DNA of 10,909 bases from Methanosalsum sp. (GTDB lineage: Archaea > Halobacteriota > Methanosarcinia > Methanosarcinales > Methanosarcinaceae): positions 1 through 10,909 of the forward strand of contig SKZM01000190.1 in the NCBI GenBank assembly GCA_007127385.1, written 5' to 3'. The translations under genes and the position numbers were made by a program. Below are positions 1-5,248 of this stretch, one piece after another (position 1 is the first letter of the stretch; the number at the start of each line of letters is the position of its first letter). The notes below the pieces were generated by a model. It was not told the DNA's origin, searched no databases, and saw only the letters and a program-made list of their open reading frames with translations.

Positions 1-2
1 AA

Positions 3-35
3 ATACTGGATATTTTGAACCGGCCTGAGTCATGA
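3..35 (+). CDS. Possible 3' end of an upstream gene (partial)
   Basis: One plus-strand frame is open from the left edge and ends ILDILNRPES-stop, with its TGA (33-35) overlapping the ATG (32-34) of the glycosylase gene in an ATGA arrangement. Such 4-base overlaps are typical of operons, so this may be the tail of a co-transcribed upstream gene. Only ten residues are visible and another plus frame is also open for eight codons, so neither identity nor coding status can be confirmed. Confidence 0.35.
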   Translation: MLDILNRPES

Positions 36-676
36 AATCTGTAGATCTGATACGAATATATAATATTCTTTTCAATGAATTCGGACCACAGAACTGGTGG
101 CCTGCAGATACTCCTTTTGAAGTTGTTGTTGGTGCAGTTTTAACACAGCAGACAAAATGGACAAATGTTGAAAGAGCTATAGATCAGATACAAAAAAAGG
201 GCCTTCTTGACCCTGAAAATATGGCAGAAGCCGATATCGGGACAATTGAAGAACTTGTGTATTGCTGTGGCTTTTACAGGCAGAAAGCTGCACGTTTAAA
301 GCAAATTGCGCAGCATTTCAGGAAAAGGGGAGAAAATAATATTTTTTCAATGCCTGTAAATGAAATGCGAAAGGAACTACTTTCCCTAAAAGGAATAGGC
401 TATGAGACTGCAGACAGCATTATATTATATGCTGGCGAAAAACCAAAATTTGTTATTGATGCATATACCACAAGGATCATGGAATGTATGGATGTTAGTG
501 GTAATTATAGACAGCTACAGGAACTGTTTGAATCTGAAATCCCGGAAGATACAGGGCTATATAAGGAATTTCATGCACTGATTGTAGAATATGCAAAAAA
601 CTATTGCACAAAAAAAAGGTGTACTGAGTGCCTCTTGAAAATAAAGGTGACCGGAGAAGGAGAGAATGGATATTGA
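32..676 (+). CDS. Endonuclease III-like (MagIII-type) HhH-GPD DNA glycosylase
   Basis: A 214-residue base-excision-repair glycosylase of the HhH-GPD superfamily, expected to flip out and remove a damaged or mismatched base. The N-terminal block around residues 21-47 (WWPADTPFEVVVGAVLTQQT) is typical of endonuclease III-related proteins. The helix-hairpin-helix is LKGIGYETAD (119-128) and the catalytic Asp is D143 in VIDAYTTRI. The position of the E. coli Nth lyase lysine (K120) is occupied by E125, so a monofunctional glycosylase without AP-lyase activity is inferred; the IGxE(T/S)AD pattern recalls H. pylori MagIII, a 3-methyladenine glycosylase. The C-terminal iron-sulfur motif is incomplete: C192, C197 and C200 are present in C-x4-C-x2-C spacing but no fourth Cys follows before the stop. 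The gene overlaps the next one by 11 nt, implying co-translation. The substrate cannot be told from sequence alone. Confidence 0.88.
   Translation: MKSVDLIRIYNILFNEFGPQNWWPADTPFEVVVGAVLTQQTKWTNVERAIDQIQKKGLLDPENMAEADIGTIEELVYCCGFYRQKAARLKQIAQHFRKRGENNIFSMPVNEMRKELLSLKGIGYETADSIILYAGEKPKFVIDAYTTRIMECMDVSGNYRQLQELFESEIPEDTGLYKEFHALIVEYAKNYCTKKRCTECLLKIKVTGEGENGY
646..664 (+). promoter_or_regulatory. Strong Shine-Dalgarno region for the TPD-domain gene
   Basis: Purine-rich stretch with GGTGA (646-650) and two GGAG cores (653-656 and 659-662) directly before the ATG at 666. It lies inside the last codons of the glycosylase gene, supports the chosen start, and suggests translational coupling. Confidence 0.7.
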
Positions 677-1445
677 AACCTATAATCAGATATATACATC
701 CCTGAATTCTATTGAGGATGTCAGATCCATTTCTTCTGAGTATGGAGAGCCTGTAGGTGTTATCTTAACTATTTTCAATCAAAAAATAGTATCCCGGGTA
801 AAAAGGATACATCCATGTGTGAACAAAAAAAGAAGGATACATTTAAAACAATGGAAAGCAGGTAAAAGTATTCTCAGTATTGCAAATAACAATCATCTGC
901 CTGCTTCATTGATGGCTTCTATGATACTTAAGGAAATGGGTCATCCTGCTAAAAAAATACTTAAGAATCCGCAACAGATATCTGACAGACGTCTTCGAAA
1001 TGAGATTGTCAATGCTCTGGATACAGACTGTTTTTTTTCCCCAAAAGCACACAGAATGCATGATATTCGCGGCAGGACAGGTGAGTTACTGCTTGAAAAA
1101 TGGCTTGGGATCAAAAAAGTCCGATTTCTCACAGAAGAGGATCTGAAAAGAAAAGGTGCATCCAAAACTCCTGATTTCTTACTTGAGAATGCACTTGAAA
1201 TTGATGGAAATATGATATCATGGATTGAAAGTAAAGCTCTGTTTGGAAGTGATAAGGAACATTCCAGTCACCACCATCGACAGTTGCGTCATTATCAAAG
1301 TCGTTACGGGAAGGGTATGGTTGTATACTGGTATGGTTTCCTTGATTCAATTGATAATGGAAGACATGTTGTCAAGGATCACAGTTACTTTAAAGAAATT
1401 GAGGATGATATTGAAGATTTTCTTGATATGGCAGTTGACTGCTAG
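666..1445 (+). CDS. TPD-domain protein, CDIN1 (C15orf41)-like putative nuclease
   Basis: A 259-residue protein recognised as the archaeal counterpart of eukaryotic CDIN1/C15orf41 (TPD sequence-motif family). The N-terminal half (about 1-115) is basic and helical; residues 55-95 resemble helix-turn-helix segments (WKAGKSILSIANNNHLPASL). The C-terminal half carries PD-(D/E)xK nuclease-like signatures: E140 in RGRTGELLLEKWLG, the TPD triplet 168-170 with candidate catalytic D170, and E188-x-K190 in WIESKALFGS, followed by GKGMVVYWYGF (215-225). The human protein partners with codanin-1 and is linked to congenital dyserythropoietic anaemia type I; its biochemical activity and the archaeal role are not well established. 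Overlap with a DNA glycosylase gene argues for a DNA repair or processing role (inference). A hairpin and T-tract follow the stop. Confidence 0.8.
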   Translation: MDIETYNQIYTSLNSIEDVRSISSEYGEPVGVILTIFNQKIVSRVKRIHPCVNKKRRIHLKQWKAGKSILSIANNNHLPASLMASMILKEMGHPAKKILKNPQQISDRRLRNEIVNALDTDCFFSPKAHRMHDIRGRTGELLLEKWLGIKKVRFLTEEDLKRKGASKTPDFLLENALEIDGNMISWIESKALFGSDKEHSSHHHRQLRHYQSRYGKGMVVYWYGFLDSIDNGRHVVKDHSYFKEIEDDIEDFLDMAVDC

Positions 1446-1449
1446 AATA

Positions 1450-1523
1450 TTTCAGATCATTGAACCTATCCGTTCCAATGTCTGAAAATTCAGGTCCTGT
1501 ATGATCCTGATATAACTTTTTTT
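1450..1523 (+). terminator. Hairpins plus T7 tract after the repair operon
   Basis: Five bases past the TPD-gene stop, TTTCAGA/TCTGAAA (1450-1456 with 1481-1487) and CATTG/CAATG (1458-1462 with 1476-1480) form a 12-bp stem with one bulged T and a 13-nt loop. A second small stem, TCAGG/CCTGA (1490-1494 with 1506-1510), is followed by a run of seven T at 1517-1523. Archaeal RNA polymerase terminates on T-tracts, so this is a reasonable terminator, though function is inferred. Confidence 0.5.
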
Positions 1524-1711
1524 GTGTGGATGTGCTGCATTTGCTCATATTCATAGATCACTGATTTTCTGGAGTGTGATCCATGGGTGCCCAATTCTGT
1601 TAGGAGTGATTGCATTTCAACTGAATCTGGTTCTCTGGAATTGTACATCTGAAATATATCTATCAGTACGCTTTGAGTATTCTTATAATGGTTCTGCGTT
1701 ATACGGGTCAT
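1490..1711 (-). CDS. Doubtful small hypothetical protein (73 aa)
   Basis: A 73-codon minus-strand reading frame beginning MTRITQNHYKN and ending KKVISGSYRT. I recognise no family and see no transmembrane segment, signal peptide or metal site. In its favour: residue composition is soluble-protein-like, codons (ATA, AGA, TCA, GGA) match neighbouring genes, and an AT-rich box (about 1728-1745) lies roughly 16-23 nt upstream. Against it: no Shine-Dalgarno, the codon six before the ATG is a stop so the start cannot move far upstream, and it overlaps the terminator-like element of the convergent operon. It may be a real small gene, a gene remnant or chance. The 1446-1822 gap holds no other credible CDS. 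Confidence 0.3.
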   Translation of the reverse strand: MTRITQNHYKNTQSVLIDIFQMYNSREPDSVEMQSLLTELGTHGSHSRKSVIYEYEQMQHIHTKKVISGSYRT

Positions 1712-1744
1712 AATATCAAGGTTGATCTATTAATATTTTTAATT

Positions 1745-1790
1745 AGCGGAAGAAAATGAATTATGTATTGCAATGGATGCAATACATAAT
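1745..1790 (-). terminator. Perfect 13-bp hairpin downstream of pdaD
   Basis: ATTATGTATTGCA (1760-1772) and TGCAATACATAAT (1778-1790) are exact reverse complements separated by a 5-nt loop. On the minus strand the hairpin starts 32 nt after the pdaD stop and is followed by a pyrimidine-rich, T-rich stretch (TTCATTTTCTTCCGC, 1759 down to 1745), resembling an intrinsic terminator or a 3'-end stabilising stem-loop. No T-tract follows on the plus strand. An operator for the ORF at 1490-1711 is a less likely alternative. Confidence 0.55.
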
Positions 1791-1822
1791 AGTTGCCTGA
1801 ACTGTAATGTAATTTCAATTCA

Positions 1823-2365
1823 TTATTCCACAAATACCATTGCTGCTACTACAGTTGTCCAGTTCCCGCTCTTATCACCTTTTGCACACTGGCATATATG
1901 GGTTGTATCTATTATATGCCCGCTTGCCTTATATACATCCTCCCTTTCATGCCAGGCAGAATCAACATCGAACTCAATTCCAAAGGTAGTTGCAAGCATT
2001 GTTGCTGCCAGATCCTCTGCATATTCTCCTGCGGTTTTTTCATCTTCTCCAAAAGAATGATGCTCGGATATATATCCATAGTTATCTTCATTGACCGGAA
2101 TAGCATTTCCAATGGCTGCGGCCATGGTCCGATACGGTTCATCTGTTTGGCTCTTTGCAAGAACACAGTGGACGATAGCACCGGGCTTGAGTTCCTTTAA
2201 TCCCTGCTCTTTTGAAATCACCTTGCAGTTGGGAGGGAGAATGCTTGAAACGGTTACCAGGTTATATTTCTCTATGCCTGCTTCTCGTAATGCTAGTTCA
2301 AAAGATGCCAGTTTATCCTTATGGACTCCAACACCTTTTGTCATGAATGCTTTTCTGGGTACCAT
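1823..2365 (-). CDS. pdaD: Pyruvoyl-dependent arginine decarboxylase
   Basis: A 180-residue proenzyme that decarboxylates arginine to agmatine, the first step of archaeal putrescine synthesis. The self-cleavage site is visible as TVSSILPPN: cleavage between S40 and S41 would give a beta chain (1-40) and an alpha chain (41-180) whose S41 becomes the pyruvoyl group. E101 in YGYISEHHSFGE matches the essential glutamate (E109) of the M. jannaschii enzyme. Length is normal for Methanosarcinales. The start MVPRKAFMTKGVGVHKDKLA fits relatives. There is no obvious Shine-Dalgarno, but an AT box lies 26-29 nt upstream, implying a short leader. The gene is monocistronic: lysS is divergent upstream and a hairpin follows. 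Agmatinase, the next enzyme of the pathway, lies at the right end of the window. Confidence 0.95.
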   Translation of the reverse strand: MVPRKAFMTKGVGVHKDKLASFELALREAGIEKYNLVTVSSILPPNCKVISKEQGLKELKPGAIVHCVLAKSQTDEPYRTMAAAIGNAIPVNEDNYGYISEHHSFGEDEKTAGEYAEDLAATMLATTFGIEFDVDSAWHEREDVYKASGHIIDTTHICQCAKGDKSGNWTTVVAAMVFVE

Positions 2366-2391
2366 ATTAATTATTCTAGATATTGATGTGG

Positions 2392-2403
2392 AATAAATAA
2401 TTT
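2392..2403 (-). promoter_or_regulatory. Putative TATA-type promoter box of pdaD
   Basis: On the minus strand this reads AAATTATTTATT. Its start-proximal edge is 26 nt before the pdaD ATG, which would place the transcription start within a few bases of the start codon. The AATTATTT core recurs before the U32 gene and hisF at nearly the same distance. Because the box is nearly symmetrical, it could also contribute to divergent transcription towards lysS. Confidence 0.5.
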
Positions 2404-2478
2404 ATCCTTTAAAACATTTAACATGCAGGAAATGAACTTATAGTAGAGGACTTATTTTTGTGTATTACAAATGCTTGT

Positions 2479-2508
2479 CCTGTCTCACAGGAAGTTTTGA
2501 GACACAGG
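2479..2508. repeat. Nested inverted repeats upstream of lysS
   Basis: TGTCTCA (2481-2487) pairs with TGAGACA (2498-2504) across a 10-nt spacer. CCTGT (2479-2483) can pair either with ACAGG at 2487-2491 or with ACAGG at 2504-2508, giving mutually exclusive hairpins. The element lies in the pdaD-lysS intergenic region, 66 nt before the lysS ATG and just upstream of a possible TATA box at 2515-2524. It could be a dyad operator or, if transcription starts further up, a leader RNA structure. Function is not known. Confidence 0.5.
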
Positions 2509-2514
2509 AATAGC

Positions 2515-2524
2515 TAATATTATG
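2515..2524 (+). promoter_or_regulatory. Weak candidate TATA box for lysS
   Basis: TAATATTATG, about 50 nt before the ATG, would give a leader of roughly 25-30 nt able to carry the Shine-Dalgarno at 2565-2569. A competing AT box, TTAAATTTAA (2546-2555), is only 18 nt from the ATG and would exclude the Shine-Dalgarno from the transcript, so the upstream box is preferred. Confidence 0.3.
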
Positions 2525-2564
2525 GAATATTCAATATGGACTTGGTTAAATTTAAGCAGAATCT

Positions 2565-2569
2565 GGTGA
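2565..2569 (+). promoter_or_regulatory. Shine-Dalgarno of lysS
   Basis: GGTGA lies 4 nt before the ATG at 2574, matches the archaeal anti-SD and supports this start. It implies that the lysS transcript has a leader, unlike the near-leaderless genes on the opposite strand. Confidence 0.65.
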
Positions 2570-2573
2570 AATA

Positions 2574-4175
2574 ATGGCAGAAATCATACACTGGGCAGAT
2601 GTTGTAGCAGAGGATGTACTGGAACAGAGAAAAGAAAATGTTGTTGCAACAGGGATCACTCCTTCAGGGCACATACATATTGGTAATATGAGGGAGGTTG
2701 TTACAGCAGATGCAGTTTACCGTGCCCTGCTGGATATGGAGGACAGTGTAAAGCTGATCTATATTGCTGATACCTTTGATCCGCTTAGAAAGGTCTATCC
2801 ATTCCTCCCCCAGAAATATTCTGAATATGTTGGCATGCCACTATCAGAGATTCCCTGTCCCTGCGGAAACTGTGCCAATTATGCAGAACATTTTCTAAAT
2901 CCTTTCCTTGAGTCAATGAAAAAACTGGGTATAGAGCCACAGGTATACAGGGCGGATGAACTTTACAAGAGTGGTGTCTATACTGAGGCTGTTAAGACAG
3001 CACTCATAAAAAGAGATGAAATTGCTGCCATATTATCGGAAGTTTCCGGCAGAAAGCCTGCCAGTGATTGGAGCCCTTTCAATCCTATATGTGAGGAATG
3101 CGGCAGGATCAATACTACAGTAGTGACAGACTTTGATATTGATTCTGAAACCGTGGACTATACCTGTTCCTGTGGACATTCCGGAACAGTATTCATGCAG
3201 GGGGGCGGTAAGCTCACATGGCGTGTTGACTGGGCTGCAAGGTGGAAGATACTTGGTGTTACAGTGGAGCCATTTGGAAAAGACCATGCATCAAGAGGTG
3301 GGTCCTATGATACAGGAAAATTGATCTCCCGGGAAATATTTGGATACGAACCACCTCATCCGGTGGTATATGAATGGATCATGCTGGCGGATAAGGGTGC
3401 CATGTCCTCATCAACCGGTGTTGTGGTATCGATCTCCGATATGCTGAAAGTAGTTCCCCCCGAGGTTCTCAGGTATCTGATCATAAGGACCAGGCCTGGA
3501 AAGCATATTCAGTTTGATCCCGGACTTCCCCTGCTCACACTGGTTGATGAATATGAGCGTCTAAATCAGGCTGATCAGCCTCCTGACTACAACAGACGTG
3601 TGCTTGAACTCTCAAAAGCAAGTGGGATATGCCATACTGAAATCCCCTTCAAGCACATGGTAACATTACATCAGGTTGCACATGGTGATTTAGAACAGAT
3701 ACTCAACATTTTAAAGAGGGCAGGATACAGTACAGATGATCGCAGATGTATAAAGGAACTTGTAGATAATGTATCAAACTGGCTTGATATGTATGCTCCC
3801 CCATTTGCAAAGTTTAGTGTAAGGGATGATCTGCCCCCCCAGACTGCCACTCTCTCCGATGTCCAGAAGGCATTTCTGGCAGCCATGGCTGAGGTGATTG
3901 ATGAGAAGGGGGACATGAGTGGTGAACAATACCATAACCTTGTATATCAGGCAAAGGATGTGGGATCCAGGATACACAGCAAGATGGCAGACATCCTGGA
4001 ATGTGATGAAACTGAACTGAAGGTAAACCCCAAAGATCTTTTCAAGGCAATATACACAGTGATACTTGGACAGAGCTCTGGCCCCAAGGCCGGATGGTTC
4101 CTATCTTCTCTTGAGAGTGATTTTCTGGTACGAAGGTTTACTGAGGCATTTCGATATGAACCCGGAGATCAGTAA
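2574..4175 (+). CDS. lysS: Lysyl-tRNA synthetase, class I
   Basis: A 533-residue class I LysRS (called lysK in some Methanosarcina work) that charges tRNA-Lys. The HIGH-type motif is HIHIGN (33-38) within [16 protein letters not shown], and the KMSKS-type loop is MSSST (277-281). Cysteines in two clusters, C95/C97/C100 (PCPCGNC) and C173/C176 with C198/C200 (CEECG...CSCG), look like metal-binding zinc sites. [11 protein letters not shown] (67-77) and [13 protein letters not shown] (234-246) are hallmark class I LysRS blocks; the C-terminal part after about residue 320 is the helical anticodon-binding region. Length is normal. Class I LysRS is found in most archaea and a few bacteria; Methanosarcina species also carry a class II enzyme, which is not in this window. 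The last 20 nt overlap the next gene. Confidence 0.96.
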   Translation: MAEIIHWADVVAEDVLEQRKENVVATGITPSGHIHIGNMREVVTADAVYRALLDMEDSVKLIYIADTFDPLRKVYPFLPQKYSEYVGMPLSEIPCPCGNCANYAEHFLNPFLESMKKLGIEPQVYRADELYKSGVYTEAVKTALIKRDEIAAILSEVSGRKPASDWSPFNPICEECGRINTTVVTDFDIDSETVDYTCSCGHSGTVFMQGGGKLTWRVDWAARWKILGVTVEPFGKDHASRGGSYDTGKLISREIFGYEPPHPVVYEWIMLADKGAMSSSTGVVVSISDMLKVVPPEVLRYLIIRTRPGKHIQFDPGLPLLTLVDEYERLNQADQPPDYNRRVLELSKASGICHTEIPFKHMVTLHQVAHGDLEQILNILKRAGYSTDDRRCIKELVDNVSNWLDMYAPPFAKFSVRDDLPPQTATLSDVQKAFLAAMAEVIDEKGDMSGEQYHNLVYQAKDVGSRIHSKMADILECDETELKVNPKDLFKAIYTVILGQSSGPKAGWFLSSLESDFLVRRFTEAFRYEPGDQ

Positions 4176-4806
4176 TTTTGATCTAAAACCACATTTCAGG
4201 GCATGGGATCGGGAATATGAATCTCTTGTATGGGGTGGTCCCAGATCAATCAGAACTATCAGGGAAAATCTGCCTGAAGGATCAAGGATACTTGATGCAG
4301 GATGTGGTAACGGACGCTATCTGTTACCACTCTCAAGGAACTATAGAGTTATTGGCATAGATGTGTCTTTGAATGGCATCAGGGCTGCACGGTCTTATCT
4401 TGGTAAGTATGGATGTAGTGCAGAATATATGGTCTCAGATATAACTCATCTTCCCCTGTGCGATAATTCAGTTGATGGCATTGTATGTTATGGGGTTCTG
4501 CATCACTTATTTGAGAAGGAAAGAGCAGATGCTGCAGAGGAAATTCTAAGGGTAATACAGGATAACGGCTATCTTTTCTTTGAAGTATTTGGTGTGGAGG
4601 ATATGAGGTACGGAGGAGATGAAGTTGAAAAAGATACTTTCCTGAGAAAAAACGGGATTATCTACCACTATTTTACAGTTGAAGAGATTGAAGAACTGTT
4701 CAGTTGTTCTGGATATATGGATATAGAAGAAGCGAAATCCAAAAAGATGTTCAGGGGTAAGGAATATATTCGCCACACTATTCAGGGGGTCATAGGTTCA
4801 ATATGA
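4156..4806 (+). CDS. Class I SAM-dependent methyltransferase, possibly tRNA-directed
   Basis: A 216-residue Rossmann-fold methyltransferase. Motif I is [12 protein letters not shown] (45-56), the SAM ribose-binding acidic residue is D69 in VIGIDVS, and motifs around 93-118 include [15 protein letters not shown] and CYGVLHHL. The pattern VLHHL plus [15 protein letters not shown] (168-182) recalls Trm9/ALKBH8-type wobble-uridine methyltransferases, but the substrate cannot be assigned. The frame is open to an ATG at 4066; I chose the ATG at 4156 because the 30 extra residues lie entirely inside lysS and do not resemble the fold. A weak TGAGG (4142-4146) precedes it. The 20-nt overlap with lysS implies one transcript and translational coupling, which favours a tRNA-related role (inference). 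Confidence 0.8.
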   Translation: MNPEISNFDLKPHFRAWDREYESLVWGGPRSIRTIRENLPEGSRILDAGCGNGRYLLPLSRNYRVIGIDVSLNGIRAARSYLGKYGCSAEYMVSDITHLPLCDNSVDGIVCYGVLHHLFEKERADAAEEILRVIQDNGYLFFEVFGVEDMRYGGDEVEKDTFLRKNGIIYHYFTVEEIEELFSCSGYMDIEEAKSKKMFRGKEYIRHTIQGVIGSI

Positions 4807-4861
4807 ACTGTTCAGATAAGGCTCTCAATATTTGTTTCATACTGTTATGGACATACCTGCC

Positions 4862-5113
4862 TTAAAATGCAATTCCCAGCAGGCTCAACAGTATTATCAG
4901 AAGTGCACCAAATATTCCACCAATTGCGCAGATCAGTATTACTACCCATGTATATGCGATTCCAAGTCCGAACAGTATATTTGCACCAACCAGTATGATC
5001 AGGCCCAGTATTGCATTGATCACAAGGCTCTTTACAGTTTTGAGAAGCATATACAGAATCACTGCGGCCAGTACTGCGAGTATAATGGTTGTTACTTCAG
5101 GTATTCCTATCAT
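4862..5113 (-). CDS. BofA-family small integral membrane protein
   Basis: An 83-residue, very hydrophobic protein matching the archaeal version of the pro-sigmaK processing inhibitor BofA family. Hydrophobic segments are seen at about 8-25 (TIILAVLAAVILYMLLK), 30-50 (LVINAILGLIILVGANILFG) and 55-80 (WVVILICAIGGIFGALLIILL). The conserved stretch VKSLVINAILGL and the glycine-rich end are typical. Archaea have no sigma-K, so the sporulation function named in databases does not apply; the role is unknown, presumably at the cytoplasmic membrane. A promoter box lies 27 nt before the ATG, with GTGAT between. It sits downstream of the U32 gene on the same strand after a 135-nt gap, and is convergent with the methyltransferase. 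Confidence 0.8.
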   Translation of the reverse strand: MIGIPEVTTIILAVLAAVILYMLLKTVKSLVINAILGLIILVGANILFGLGIAYTWVVILICAIGGIFGALLIILLSLLGIAF

Positions 5114-5140
5114 TTTTATCTATCACTAGATCGGTTTGAA

Positions 5141-5150
5141 ATTATTTAAC
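5141..5150 (-). promoter_or_regulatory. Putative TATA box of the BofA-like gene
   Basis: On the minus strand this reads GTTAAATAAT, preceded by a purine-rich GGAAAG that could act as a BRE. Its near edge is 27 nt before the ATG, implying a near-leaderless transcript independent of the U32 gene. Confidence 0.5.
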
Positions 5151-5248
5151 CTTTCCTGAGAATAATCGTTTTTCGGATATTGTGGAATTAATCTGTATTC
5201 GGAATCATCTGCTAAATCTTCCGGAAATTTCCTGGATCATGATATTTT

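Noticed and set aside
1522..1713. Plus-strand ORF of 63 codons in the 1446-1822 gap
   Set aside because: No Shine-Dalgarno, begins inside the T-tract region, and its composition is less protein-like than the opposite strand.
4066..4155. Longer start for the methyltransferase
   Set aside because: These 30 codons lie wholly within lysS, do not resemble the methyltransferase N-terminus, and the ATG at 4156 gives a normal-length protein with a short operon overlap.
4832..5149. Plus-strand ORF of 105 codons rich in Cys and Tyr
   Set aside because: It is antisense to the BofA-like gene; its composition reflects the reverse complement of hydrophobic codons.
5223..5232. Palindrome GGAAATTTCC after the U32 gene
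   Set aside because: Spacing does not match the NrpR operator form GGAA-N6-TTCC, and a single 10-bp palindrome in AT-rich DNA is expected by chance.
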